This document shows, piece by piece, positions 36,832 through 46,172 of a stretch of 64,000 nt of DNA. The stretch spans positions 124,001-188,000 of the forward strand of contig NZ_JABXYK010000007.1 of the NCBI RefSeq assembly GCF_013378445.1. The letters are read 5' to 3'. The notes under the pieces are model-generated. The model was given only the letters and a program-made list of their open reading frames with translations, was not told where the DNA came from and searched no databases. The translations under genes were made by a program, and so were the position numbers. Numbering within the stretch: the stretch's first letter is position 1; every line of letters begins with the position of its first letter. Origin of the DNA: Mycoplana rhizolycopersici. GTDB taxonomy: Bacteria; Pseudomonadota; Alphaproteobacteria; Rhizobiales; Rhizobiaceae.

Positions 36832-36938
36832 GGCAGTGCCGCCTGAGGGCGGGTTCCTGCTGTGGTCGGGGCCAGCGGCCGGTCCCCACCTTGCGGGGCA
36901 TGGCGATCGTGAACGCTTGTGACATGCAAGGAGACCCG

Positions 36939-37814
36939 ATGCCGGACGATATCCCTGCAGCAACCACTGGTGCGACGCCCACCGTATCGATCGCGTTCGG
37001 CGGCGGCGGGGCGCGCGGACTGGCGCATATCCATGTCATCGAAGTGCTCGACGAACTCGGCATCCGGCCGCAGTTGATCGCAGGCGCGTCGATCGGTGCC
37101 CTCATGGGGGCCGCGATGGCCGCCGACCTCAGCGGCCGCGAAATCCGCGAGCACACGCTTGCTTCCGTGGGGCAGCCGGCGGAGGCACTCTCCCGGATCT
37201 GGGGTCTGCGGCCCGCTACCCTTTCGGACATTTGGGCGTCCGGACTACGCGTCAGCCAGTTCAATCTGGAGCGGATCCTGCGCGCCTTCCTGCATGGCGA
37301 CATTCCCGACCGTTTCGAGGAACTGCGCATCCCCCTCAAGGTCGTCACCTCGGATTTCTACCAGCAGTGCGAGCATATCTGCGAAAGCGGTGCGCTCTAT
37401 CCCGCACTCGCCGCATCCGCGGCGCTCCCGGCAGTCTTCCTGCCGGTGCGGATCGACGGGCACGTGCTGATCGACGGCGGGCTCTGGAATCCCGTGCCCT
37501 TCGATCATCTGGAAGGGACGGCGGATATCACGATCGGCGTCGACGTCGTCGGCCGGCCGACCGGCGACGACGGCCAGATCCCCAACAGCGTCGACAGCCT
37601 CTACGGCGCCAGCCAGTTGACCATGCGTTCGATGATCGCATTGAAGTTGAAGCAGGGCGCCCCGGATATCTTCCTGCGCCCCGAGGTCGGCCGCTTCCGG
37701 GTGCTGGACTTCCTGCGCGCCAGGGAAATCCTGGATCATACCGCGGGCGTGCGGGAAGAGCTCAAGCGCGCGCTCGACGAACAGTTCGAGCGTCACGCCC
37801 GCGCAAAGGAATAG
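36939..37814 (+). CDS. Patatin-like phospholipase
   Basis: This 291-residue protein has the patatin oxyanion hole GGGARG (in SIAFGGGGARGLAH), the nucleophile Ser in AGASIGALMG and the catalytic Asp in LIDGGLW, making a Ser-Asp dyad. It belongs to the RssA/NTE-like bacterial group and probably hydrolyses phospholipids or lysophospholipids. The ATG at 36939 is preceded by AAGGAG with good spacing, better than an upstream ATG at 36891. It converges on the antiporter gene with 25 bases between stops. Confidence 0.9.
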   Translation: MPDDIPAATTGATPTVSIAFGGGGARGLAHIHVIEVLDELGIRPQLIAGASIGALMGAAMAADLSGREIREHTLASVGQPAEALSRIWGLRPATLSDIWASGLRVSQFNLERILRAFLHGDIPDRFEELRIPLKVVTSDFYQQCEHICESGALYPALAASAALPAVFLPVRIDGHVLIDGGLWNPVPFDHLEGTADITIGVDVVGRPTGDDGQIPNSVDSLYGASQLTMRSMIALKLKQGAPDIFLRPEVGRFRVLDFLRAREILDHTAGVREELKRALDEQFERHARAKE

Positions 37815-37839
37815 GGGCAGGGCCTCGGGAAATCGGCCC

Positions 37840-39678
37840 TCAGTCGGCGGTGGGCTGCCCGGCCGCCAGCGCCCCGATGCCGCCCTCGTCTTCGTCTTCC
37901 TCGACCTGCTCGGTGTGCCTGGGCTTGATCAGCGGTTCCGGCCGTACGGGGCGAACCGGGCGCGAATGCAGCATGTCGCGCCCGGCGGCAAGGCCTTCGG
38001 CTGCCTGCAGCGCCAGTCGCGCTTCGTCGCGGCGGCGTATGTCGTTCGTGATCGCCAGTGCTTCCTCGTCGCTCATGCCGAGCTCCTCGAGCGCCTTGCG
38101 GCCGAACAGGAGACCGGATTCCAGCGTCTCGCGCACTTCGAAGTCGACACCACGCGCCCTGAGCGACAGCGTGTGGATGCGGTCGTAGGAGCGCACGAAC
38201 ACCCGCGCATTGGGGTATTCGGACTGCACGAGATCGACGATCTTGTCGGTGATGTCAGCCTTGTGCGTGCAGACGGCGACGATCTTGGCGCGCTCGATGC
38301 CGGCGGTGCGCAGCACCTCCTTGCGGGTGCCGTCGCCGAAATAGATGCGGAAGCCGAAGCTCGCAGCCTGCCGGATGCGGTCGGCCGAATAGTCGATGAC
38401 GGTCACGTCGCGGCCGCTGGCCAGAAGGATCTGCGAGGCGATCTGGCCGAAGCGGGAAAAGCCGATCATCAGCACGTCCGATCCCGCACCCTCGAAATCC
38501 TCCTCGATCTCCTCGCGCGCATCCTCCGTCATCAGGTAGCGCGAAAGGAGCGAGGCGATCGGCGTCAGCGCCATGGAGACGGTGACGATCACCACCAGCA
38601 GCGAGGCGACGGCGGACGAGAAGATTCCGGCAGCCGACGCCGCCGTGAAAAGCACGAAGCCGAACTCGCCGCCCTGCAGCAGAAGCAGCGCCACCCGCAC
38701 GGCGTCGTTGTGCGGTGAGTGCCCGAGGCGGCATATCAGATAGATCACGATCGCCTTGACCAGCATCAGGGCGGGAACGGCGATGAGGATGATCTGGTAG
38801 TTGCGGAACACCACGTCGATATCGAGCGACAGGCCAACCGCCATGAAGAAGAGCGCCAGCAGGATACCGCGGAAGGGCTCGATATCGGCCTCCAGTTCGT
38901 GGCGGTAGGAGGATTCCGACAGCAGAACGCCGGCCAGGAACGCGCCCATTGCCATCGAAAGGCCGGCGTACTGCAAGAGCGTTGCCGAGCCGAGTACGAC
39001 GAAGAGTGCGGCTGCGATCATCGCCTCGCGGGCGCCCGTGCGCGCAATGATCTGGAACAGCGGATTGAGTACGTAGCGGCCGATCGCAAGCATGGACAGG
39101 ATCGCGGCGATGGCGACGAGGAAGTCCTGAAAGGCGGTCGTGGTATCCTCGGGAGCCTGCTTGGCGAGAAGCGGGATCAAGGCCAATAGCGGCACGATCG
39201 CCAGGTCCTGGAACAACAGCAGCGAGAAGGACCGCTGGCCGTATCGGGTGTTGGTTTCGCCCTTCTCGTCGAGGATCTGCAGCGCAAAGGCGGTGGATGA
39301 CAGCGCCAGCCCGAAGCCGATGATCAGCGCGGCCTGCCACCCCTCGACGCCGAGAAGCAGAGCGAGTGCCGCCAGCGTGATGCCGGTGGCGACCACCTGC
39401 AGTGAGCCGAGGCCGAAGATTTCCCGGCGCATCTGCCAGAGGCGGGACGGCTGCAGTTCCAGCCCGATCAGAAACAGCAGGAAAACGATGCCAAGTTCGG
39501 CGACCCCCAGGATCTCTTCGCCATCACGGATGTAGTTCAGGATCGGGCCGATGACGAGGCCGGCGGCAAGGTAGCCCAGAATCGTCCCGAGCCCGAGCCT
39601 CTTGAAAATCGGCGCGGCAAGGACGGCTCCTCCGAGGAGTAGCAATGCTTCGGAGAACAGGGCATGCGTGTTTGCCAT
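37840..39678 (-). CDS. CPA2-family K+/H+ antiporter with TrkA-N domain (KefB/KefC type)
   Basis: This 612-residue membrane protein has an N-terminal cation/proton exchanger with about 12 hydrophobic segments (residues about 5-385). A cytoplasmic TrkA-N (RCK) domain follows at about 405-520, with DVLMIGFSRFGQIASQILL and VIDYSADRIRQAASFGFRIYFGDG. The C-terminal tail is acidic (EQVEEDEDEGG). Kef proteins expel K+ when glutathione adducts form under electrophile stress, while the close YbaL/RosB group serves pH or osmotic roles. The exact role is not settled by sequence. It is divergent from pmbA. Confidence 0.9.
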   Translation of the reverse strand: MANTHALFSEALLLLGGAVLAAPIFKRLGLGTILGYLAAGLVIGPILNYIRDGEEILGVAELGIVFLLFLIGLELQPSRLWQMRREIFGLGSLQVVATGITLAALALLLGVEGWQAALIIGFGLALSSTAFALQILDEKGETNTRYGQRSFSLLLFQDLAIVPLLALIPLLAKQAPEDTTTAFQDFLVAIAAILSMLAIGRYVLNPLFQIIARTGAREAMIAAALFVVLGSATLLQYAGLSMAMGAFLAGVLLSESSYRHELEADIEPFRGILLALFFMAVGLSLDIDVVFRNYQIILIAVPALMLVKAIVIYLICRLGHSPHNDAVRVALLLLQGGEFGFVLFTAASAAGIFSSAVASLLVVIVTVSMALTPIASLLSRYLMTEDAREEIEEDFEGAGSDVLMIGFSRFGQIASQILLASGRDVTVIDYSADRIRQAASFGFRIYFGDGTRKEVLRTAGIERAKIVAVCTHKADITDKIVDLVQSEYPNARVFVRSYDRIHTLSLRARGVDFEVRETLESGLLFGRKALEELGMSDEEALAITNDIRRRDEARLALQAAEGLAAGRDMLHSRPVRPVRPEPLIKPRHTEQVEEDEDEGGIGALAAGQPTAD

Positions 39679-39790
39679 GCGAAAGAGGTTCCTTCCGGTA
39701 TATGTGGATGGCGGAAGGCGAGAATCACTGGCCAGCCCTTGATGCCGCCGTCACTGCACAATAAATGGGGCAGGAATGAAAGGCCAAATC

Positions 39791-41137
39791 ATGTCCGAGA
39801 CCATCGATTCTGAAAGCCTTCTGGACCGCGCCGGCGAACTGATCGACCGTGCCATGAAGGCCGGTGCGGAGGCTGCCGACGCGGTGGTCGTGCGGGGCCG
39901 CTCCAGCTCCGTTTCCGTCCGGCTGGGCAAGGTCGAGGGAACGGAAGCCTCCGAGAGCGACGATTTCTCGCTCCGGGTATTCGTCGGCAAGCGAGTGGCG
40001 AGCGTATCCGCCAATCCCGGTTTCGACCTGCAGCAGCTTGCAGAGCGTGCCGTTGCCATGGCCAAGGCTTCCCCGGAAGACCCCTATGCCTCGCTGGCCG
40101 ATCCCGAGCGCCTTGCGAAAAACTGGCCCGATCTCGAATTGTACGACCCGACGGAAGTCGGCGCCGACAGCCTGACCGAGGCGGCCCTTGCAATGGAAGC
40201 CGCCGCCCTCGGCGTGCAGGGCGTCATGAATTCGAGCGGTGCGGGTGCGTCGGCCGGAATGGGTGGCCTTGTTCTCGTCACCTCGCACGGCTTCTCCGGC
40301 TCCTACAGCGCCAGCCGCTTCGGCCGCTCGGTCAGCGTTATCGCCGGCGAGGGGACGAAGATGGAGCGCGACTACGACTTCGACAGCCGCCTCTATTTCG
40401 CCGACCTTCGCGATCCTGCCGAAATCGGCCGGGCCGCTGGCGAGCGCGTAATCAAGCGTGTGAACCCGCGCCAGGCGCCGACGTCGAAGAACGTGACCGT
40501 CGTTTTCGATCCCCGCATGGCGCGCGGCATCGCCGGCCATATTGCGGGTGCGATCAACGGTGCGTCGGTCGCTCGCAAGACGAGCTTCCTGCGCGACAAG
40601 ATGGGCAAGCAGGTGCTGAAGACCGGCCTTTCCGTCACCGATGATCCGCTGGTGGTGCGCGGCTCCTCCTCCCGCCCCTTCGATGGCGAGGGCATTACCG
40701 GCGAGCGCCTGGTCATGATCGAGGACGGCGTGCTGAACCACTGGTTCCTCTCGACATCGACGGCAAACGAGCTCGGCCTTTCCACCAATGGCCGCGGCGT
40801 GCGCGGCGGCACGTCCGTCAGTCCGGCGAGCACCAACCTGGCGCTCGAGCCGGGCAAGGTTTCGCCCGCGGAGCTGATCCGCTCGGTCGGTACCGGCTTT
40901 TACGTGACGGAGCTGATCGGCCAGGGCGTCAACATGGTGACGGGTGAATACAGCCGCGGCGCCACCGGATTCTGGATCGAGAACGGCGAGCTGGCCTACC
41001 CGGTCTCGGAGGTCACGATCGCCTCGAACCTGGTCGACATGTTCATGCGCATCACGCCGGCAAGCGACATCGATCGCAAGTTCGGCGTCGCGGCCCCCAC
41101 GCTTGCGATCGAAGGCATGACGCTGGCCGGACGCTAG
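39791..41137 (+). CDS. pmbA: PmbA/TldD-family metallopeptidase subunit
   Basis: This protein has about 448 residues, the size of PmbA (TldE), the partner that forms a heterodimer with TldD. It carries an N-terminal segment GAEAADAVVVRGRSSSVSVRLGKVE, the central VTVVFDPRMARGIAGHIAGAING, and the C-terminal FYVTELIGQGVNMVTGEYSRGATGFWIENGE. PmbA lacks the zinc site of TldD, so it supports proteolysis of modified peptides or antitoxins. TldD is not in this window. A start at 39776 is also possible. It begins a run of genes leading to lipid A synthesis. Confidence 0.9.
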   Translation: MSETIDSESLLDRAGELIDRAMKAGAEAADAVVVRGRSSSVSVRLGKVEGTEASESDDFSLRVFVGKRVASVSANPGFDLQQLAERAVAMAKASPEDPYASLADPERLAKNWPDLELYDPTEVGADSLTEAALAMEAAALGVQGVMNSSGAGASAGMGGLVLVTSHGFSGSYSASRFGRSVSVIAGEGTKMERDYDFDSRLYFADLRDPAEIGRAAGERVIKRVNPRQAPTSKNVTVVFDPRMARGIAGHIAGAINGASVARKTSFLRDKMGKQVLKTGLSVTDDPLVVRGSSSRPFDGEGITGERLVMIEDGVLNHWFLSTSTANELGLSTNGRGVRGGTSVSPASTNLALEPGKVSPAELIRSVGTGFYVTELIGQGVNMVTGEYSRGATGFWIENGELAYPVSEVTIASNLVDMFMRITPASDIDRKFGVAAPTLAIEGMTLAGR

Positions 41138-41269
41138 GTTTTCCGCCGGCAGGGCGTAAACAGGATCCAGTCCATGCGTTTCGTCTTGAATAAGCCTTCA
41201 TTGGCGCTATTCGAGCGTCATCTTATTCCGTGGAGCCCGCAACCTCGCTCCGCTGCAAGGAACCGACAG

Positions 41270-42088
41270 ATGGACGTGGCCGCCGAAAGAGAGCAATCGC
41301 ACTGGGAGGAGGACCTGCGCCTCCTGGAGCGCGCCGCGCATGCGGCCGGCGCCAGGGCGATGGAGTTCTTCGGCCGCGAGCCGGATGTGTGGTGGAAGAA
41401 CGAGGGCCGTTCGCCCGTCAGTGCGGCCGACCTCGCCGCCAACGACACGCTGAAGGCGATGCTGCTGACCGCCCGCCCCAGTTACGGCTGGCTGTCGGAG
41501 GAAACCGACGACGATCCCGCGCGCCTGTCCTGCGAGACCCTGTTTGTCATCGACCCGATCGACGGCACGCGCTCGTTCATCGCCGGCAAGGATGTCTGGT
41601 GTGTCAGCGCGGCGGTGGTTCACCGCGGACGCCCGGTAGCCGGCGTCCTCGTCGCGCCTGCGCTCGGCGAGGTCTATGCGTCCTTTGCCGGCGGTCCGGC
41701 GCTGAAGAACGGTACCGAGATCAGCGTGGCAAGCCCGCAGGACGCGCAGGTCTTCAGGCTTGCTGCCGCCGAGGATATGCTTTCGCGGCTCGACCGGGCT
41801 CATCTCGGCGACGTCCAGCGCATGCCGCATGTGCCCTCGCTCGCCTATCGCATCGCAATGGCGGCCGATGGCCGCATCGATGGGACGCTGGTCAAGACCA
41901 ACTCCCACGACTGGGACCTGGCCGCGGCGGACCTCATCCTGGCCAATGCCGGCGGCGGCCTCGTGACGCTGGACGGCCAGCCGCTGGTCTACAATCGCCC
42001 GGACGTTCGCCACGGCATCCTGTGTGCCGCCGGGAGCGGCTGGCTCGGAAGGTTGATAAGCTCGTCGACTGGCCTTTCCGGCCATTGA
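41270..42088 (+). CDS. Inositol monophosphatase-family phosphatase (CysQ/HisN-like)
   Basis: This 272-residue enzyme has the metal-binding set of the family: E in GWLSEETDDD, DPIDGTRSF and the C-terminal WDLAAADLILANAGG. It dephosphorylates a small sugar or nucleotide phosphate (inositol-phosphate, 3'-phosphoadenosine phosphate or histidinol-phosphate types all exist). The ATG at 41270 follows AAGGAACC and starts MDVAAERE; a longer start at 41174 is less likely. It lies just upstream of DUF4170 and waaA. Confidence 0.85.
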   Translation: MDVAAEREQSHWEEDLRLLERAAHAAGARAMEFFGREPDVWWKNEGRSPVSAADLAANDTLKAMLLTARPSYGWLSEETDDDPARLSCETLFVIDPIDGTRSFIAGKDVWCVSAAVVHRGRPVAGVLVAPALGEVYASFAGGPALKNGTEISVASPQDAQVFRLAAAEDMLSRLDRAHLGDVQRMPHVPSLAYRIAMAADGRIDGTLVKTNSHDWDLAAADLILANAGGGLVTLDGQPLVYNRPDVRHGILCAAGSGWLGRLISSSTGLSGH

Positions 42089-42146
42089 CCTTTAGTCGCG
42101 GATGCCGCAAACCCTGTGTGAAAAATATCACTATTGAGAGACGAAG

Positions 42147-42383
42147 ATGACTGAAACCGGCGACGACAGGCAGCGCCTGCATCTTGTATTCGGCGGCGAG
42201 CTGACGACCCTCAAGGACGTCCAGTTCCGCGACCTCGACAAGCTCGACATTGTCGGCATCTACCCCGACTATGCGAGCGCGCTCGCGGCCTGGAAGGGCA
42301 AGGCGCAGCAGACCGTGGACAACGCCCATATGCGCTACTTCATCGTACACATGCACCGGCTGCTCGATCCCGAAGAAGCCTGA
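42147..42383 (+). CDS. DUF4170 family protein
   Basis: This 78-residue protein (MTETGDDRQRLHLVFGGEL...) has the DUF4170 signature: VGIYPDYASALAAWKGKAQQTVDNAHMRYFIVHMHRLLDP. It is a small soluble alpha/beta protein of unknown function that, in alphaproteobacteria, is often found between an IMPase-like gene and waaA, as here. The conserved linkage suggests a role in lipid A or LPS assembly or its control. Confidence 0.85.
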   Translation: MTETGDDRQRLHLVFGGELTTLKDVQFRDLDKLDIVGIYPDYASALAAWKGKAQQTVDNAHMRYFIVHMHRLLDPEEA

Positions 42384-42486
42384 AGCCCATTTCGCCCATC
42401 GGCGTCGCCGGACGCCGCGGGCAAAACGATGACCGGATCCCCTTCATGAAGTCGTCTAGACGGACCGTTGCTGCCAGGTGGCGCCG

Positions 42487-43797
42487 ATGAGCAGTGCTCT
42501 GGCGCGCGTGGCCCTTTCGGCCTATCGCTGGGTCGGATTCGGGCTTTACCCGGTCATGCGGCCCTATCTCGCCATCCGCGCGGCGAAGGGCAAGGAAGAG
42601 CGCGGCCGTCGGCGCGAGCGTTTCGGCCACGCCAGCGTCGAGAGGCCTGCCGGTCCGCTGGTCTGGTTCCATGCGGCGAGCGTCGGCGAAACCAACGCGG
42701 TGTCGCCGCTGATCCGGGAGGTCCGCAGGCGCGGCATCAATGTGATCCTGACGACCGGAACCGTGACCTCGGCCCGCGTTGCCCGCGATCGCCTCGGCGA
42801 CACGGTGATCCACCAATATGTTCCTCTCGACCTGAAGCCGACGATCAGCCGGTTCCTCGATTATTGGCGGCCGGACCTGGCGGTCATGGCCGAATCCGAG
42901 ATCTGGCCGATGACGATCATCGAGCTCGGCGCGCGCCAAATCGCCCAGGTGCTGGTCAACGGCCGCATGTCCGACCGTTCGTTCGCGCGCTGGAAGAAGC
43001 GCCCGGCGATCGCAGATGCCCTGTTCGAGAAGTTCTCGCTGGTCGTTGCCCAGTCCGATGTCGATGCCGAACGTTTCCGTACGCTCGGCGCCCTGCCGGT
43101 GCTGGTGACCGGAAATCTCAAGGTCGAGACCGACGCGCCGCCCTACGATCCGGCCACGCTGGCCGGCTATCTCGGCCAGCTCGGTGACCGCAAGACCTGG
43201 GCCGCCATCTCCACCTTCGAGGGAGAGGAGATCGCAGCCGGCGCCGTCCACCGGATGCTCAAGGAGCGCACCGGCCTCCTGACGATCGTGGTGCCGCGCC
43301 ATCCCGAACGCGGTGACGTCATCGAGGCAGCGCTTGTCGCCAAGGGACTGAAGGTCGCGCGCCGGACGCGCAATGATCCGCTGACCGCAGACACCGACAT
43401 CTTCCTGGGGGACACGATCGGCGAGATGGGACTTTACCTGCGCATGACCGAGATCGCCTTCGTCGGGCGCTCGCTGCTCGGCGAGGGCGGGCAGAACCCG
43501 ATCGAGCCGGCCATGCTCGGCTGTGCGGTCCTGTCCGGACCGAACGTCCAGAATTTTCGAGACAGCTATCAGAGCCTTGCCAAGAGCGGGGGCGCCAAGA
43601 TGGTGCGCGACGTGGAGATGCTGGCAAAGGGCGTTGGTTATCTTCTCGCCCATGACGAGATGCGCCGCCGCATGATCGACGCCGGCCAGGATACGGTTCA
43701 CGAGATGCGCGGCGCACTCGTCGACACGCTTCGCGGCCTGGAACCCTACCTCAATCCCCTGACGGTGAAGGCGCGGCTGCATCCGCGCGAAACGTGA
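42487..43797 (+). CDS. waaA: Kdo transferase WaaA (KdtA)
   Basis: This 436-residue inner-membrane-associated glycosyltransferase adds Kdo sugars to the lipid A precursor. N-terminal membrane helix at residues 1-22; the GT-B fold shows LVWFHAASVGETNAVSPLIRE and the C-terminal EGGQNPIEPAMLGCAVLSGPNVQNF nucleotide-sugar site. A GTG 9 bases upstream (42478) is a possible alternative start. The next gene can start at an overlapping GTG. Confidence 0.95.
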   Translation: MSSALARVALSAYRWVGFGLYPVMRPYLAIRAAKGKEERGRRRERFGHASVERPAGPLVWFHAASVGETNAVSPLIREVRRRGINVILTTGTVTSARVARDRLGDTVIHQYVPLDLKPTISRFLDYWRPDLAVMAESEIWPMTIIELGARQIAQVLVNGRMSDRSFARWKKRPAIADALFEKFSLVVAQSDVDAERFRTLGALPVLVTGNLKVETDAPPYDPATLAGYLGQLGDRKTWAAISTFEGEEIAAGAVHRMLKERTGLLTIVVPRHPERGDVIEAALVAKGLKVARRTRNDPLTADTDIFLGDTIGEMGLYLRMTEIAFVGRSLLGEGGQNPIEPAMLGCAVLSGPNVQNFRDSYQSLAKSGGAKMVRDVEMLAKGVGYLLAHDEMRRRMIDAGQDTVHEMRGALVDTLRGLEPYLNPLTVKARLHPRET

Positions 43798-43811
43798 CGG
43801 ACGGCAGCACC

Positions 43812-44549
43812 ATGACGAAGGCAAACGCCATTTCCGGCATCCTGTTCGACAAGGACGGAACGCTGCTCGACTATGCCAAGAGCTGGGTGCCGGTGAACTA
43901 CGAGCTTGCCCGCATCGCCGCAATGGGCGACGAGGAGCTGGCGCGTCGCCTGCTCGTGGCCGGCGGAATGGATCCGGACACCGGTCATGTCGCACCCGAT
44001 ACGCTTCTGGCGGCGGGCAACACGGTCGAGATCGCCGAAGGCATGGTGGCCGCAGGTTCTCCGATTGCGGTCTCCGAGCTCTCTGTCCTGTTCGACGGCC
44101 TGTTCGCCCAGTCGGCGTCCATGGCCGTTGCCGTGACCGATCTCGCCGGCTTCTTCGCAGCCCTCCATGCCAAGGGATACCGGCTCGGCGTTGCCTCCAG
44201 CGACAACGAGCAGTCGATCCGCCAGACAGCCAGCCGCTTCGGCTTCGAGCAATATCTCGACTATGTCGCCGGCTATGACAGCGGCTATGGCGTCAAGCCC
44301 GAGCCGGGCATGGTGCTTGGCTTCTGTGCCGCGACCGGCCTCGATCCGCACGAGATCGCCGTCGTCGGCGACAACAATCACGACCTGCACATGGGGCGGA
44401 CCGCCGGCGCAGGCCTGACGGTGGCGGTGCTGACCGGAACCGGTTCGCGGCAGTCGCTTTCGGCAGCGTCCGACTATTGCCTCAATGACATAACCGAACT
44501 GCCGACACTTCTCCCCGATGGCGGAGCGCCGCGCCGTGCTGCGGCCTGA
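43812..44549 (+). CDS. HAD hydrolase between waaA and lpxK
   Basis: This 245-residue HAD phosphatase of the Gph/PGP-like subgroup has motif I LFDKDGTLLDY, motif II GVASSDN, Lys in GVKPEPGM and motif IV VGDNNHDLHMG. It may start at GTG 43794, which overlaps the waaA stop, or at ATG 43812; the GTG would add six residues. The conserved position between two lipid A genes suggests it supplies or trims a phosphorylated LPS precursor, such as a Kdo-8-phosphate-type sugar. That is inference, since the motifs do not fix substrate. Confidence 0.82.
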   Translation: MTKANAISGILFDKDGTLLDYAKSWVPVNYELARIAAMGDEELARRLLVAGGMDPDTGHVAPDTLLAAGNTVEIAEGMVAAGSPIAVSELSVLFDGLFAQSASMAVAVTDLAGFFAALHAKGYRLGVASSDNEQSIRQTASRFGFEQYLDYVAGYDSGYGVKPEPGMVLGFCAATGLDPHEIAVVGDNNHDLHMGRTAGAGLTVAVLTGTGSRQSLSAASDYCLNDITELPTLLPDGGAPRRAAA

Positions 44550-44668
44550 AGCCATTGCATTGCTTCGATTTCCGGGCATTCTTGTCGGCGGCCAGACCTG
44601 CATGGGGATATGCGGGTCTTTGATGTCGGGGGTGTGCCGCCGAAAGGCGGAGCGGATCGGGGGACGGC

Positions 44669-45709
44669 ATGGTTTCTGAAGCGCCACCTTTCTGGTGGAC
44701 GAAGCCGGACTGGCGCGCCTATGCGCTGTGGCCGGTCTCGAGGCTCTACGGTCTGGTCGCCGGCGCTCGGATGCGGCGCGCGCGCCGGGCGACAGTGCCG
44801 GTTCCGATCATTTGCGTCGGCAATTTCACGGTCGGCGGCGCCGGCAAGACACCAACCTCCATCGCGCTTGCCCGCGCCGCAAAAGCCCGCGGCCTGCGCC
44901 CCGGTTTCCTGAGCCGCGGCTATGGCGGCTCGCTCGACGTCATCACCGTGGTGGATCCCGGCAAGCACCGCGCCCGTGATGTCGGCGACGAGCCGCTGCT
45001 TCTGGCGAAGGAAGCCCTGACGGTCATCTCGCGGCGGCGCATCGGCGGTGCCCGGAGGCTGGTGGAGGAGGGTGTCGACCTGATCATCATGGATGACGGC
45101 TTCCAGAGCGCCCGGCTCGTCTTCGACTATGCGCTGCTGGTCGTCGATTCCCGGCGCGGCATCGGCAACGGCTATCTGGTGCCGAGCGGCCCCGTGCGCG
45201 CACCGCTCGCCGAACAGATGCACCAGGCCTCATCGCTGCTGGTGATTGGCGACGGCAATGCGGCCGACGCCCTGATCCGGCAGGCTGCCCGGCGCGGCAA
45301 GGCGGTGAACACCGCACGCCTCGCAACGCTCGACGTCTCCGACCTTGCCGGCAAGGCAGTGATGGCCTGGTCGGGGCTTGCCGACAACGAGAAATTCTTC
45401 CGAACCGTCGAGGGGACGGGCGCCACCCTCTATGCCACCCGCAGCTTCGCCGACCATCATCATCTGAGTGAAGACGAGATGGAGGAACTCCTCGACCATG
45501 CCGAGGCGCACGACTATGCGATCGTGACGACGGCGAAGGACAGCGCCCGTCTTGCCGGCGAGCATGGGCGCGCGGCCGAACTGAAGGAACGGAGCCGGGT
45601 GATCGAGGTCGAAATCCGTTTCGACGATCCGAGGGCGCCGGACAAGATCATCGACGCCGCACTGGCGTCTGCGCGCAAACGCAGGCTGCAGGAGAAAAAG
45701 CCCGCCTGA
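44669..45709 (+). CDS. lpxK: Tetraacyldisaccharide 4'-kinase LpxK
   Basis: This 346-residue P-loop kinase phosphorylates the 4' position of the lipid A disaccharide. It has the Walker A region [16 protein letters not shown] and an N-terminal membrane-binding helix, with the DDGFQSARL segment (DDGFQ is the family's conserved metal-binding region). It closes the waaA-HAD-lpxK block. Length matches the family (about 330-350). Confidence 0.95.
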   Translation: MVSEAPPFWWTKPDWRAYALWPVSRLYGLVAGARMRRARRATVPVPIICVGNFTVGGAGKTPTSIALARAAKARGLRPGFLSRGYGGSLDVITVVDPGKHRARDVGDEPLLLAKEALTVISRRRIGGARRLVEEGVDLIIMDDGFQSARLVFDYALLVVDSRRGIGNGYLVPSGPVRAPLAEQMHQASSLLVIGDGNAADALIRQAARRGKAVNTARLATLDVSDLAGKAVMAWSGLADNEKFFRTVEGTGATLYATRSFADHHHLSEDEMEELLDHAEAHDYAIVTTAKDSARLAGEHGRAAELKERSRVIEVEIRFDDPRAPDKIIDAALASARKRRLQEKKPA

Positions 45710-45787
45710 CGCTAGCCCGTCTGACGCGGCGGTGCCGGAGACGTCGTCAACTCGATGGGAGCGTCTTGGATCGAGGGGGGCTGCTTA

Positions 45788-46015
45788 TCAGCCTCTGGTG
45801 GAAAAGTTACCGGCCTGCAGCTCTGCCTTCAGGGACGCGGCGGCATCCACATAGGCCTCCTGACGTGCCACGCTCCAGTAGCGCAGTTCGTCGAGCGGGA
45901 TCTGCTCGCCGGTGACCGCACAGAGAACGTAGGAGCCGGGCATCAGGATCTGGAAGTCGGCATCCAGGTAGCGGATCTTCGCCTCGCGGCTTCCGTTTCC
46001 TTCAAGTCGGTTCAT
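45788..46015 (-). CDS. DUF2093 family protein
   Basis: This 75-residue protein starting MNRLEGNGSREAKIRYLDADF matches the small alphaproteobacterial DUF2093 family (I/VRYLDGDFxVxxPGxYVxCAVTGxxIPLDELRYWSV). Function unknown. The fold is probably beta-rich, and the two Cys-free ends suggest no metal site. It lies convergent to lpxK and just downstream of mutL on the same strand, with about 157 bases of non-coding DNA between. Confidence 0.85.
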   Translation of the reverse strand: MNRLEGNGSREAKIRYLDADFQILMPGSYVLCAVTGEQIPLDELRYWSVARQEAYVDAAASLKAELQAGNFSTRG

Positions 46016-46172
46016 CGTCCGCGTCTCCTGTTGGCGACGGCGCCGGGCGGCTGGAAAGGGGCGTCGCGATCCGTTCATCTTCCGCCACGGCGGCCATGCG
46101 GCCGCAGCCCTGCCGGGAAGGCGGCGACCATTCGTGTGCCATATCGCGACGCAGGCGCAATTTCCAGCATTT

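Noticed and set aside
37815..37840. AGGGCC/GGCCCT stem between patatin and antiporter genes as terminator
   Set aside because: Six-base stem without a T-run on either strand; too weak to list.
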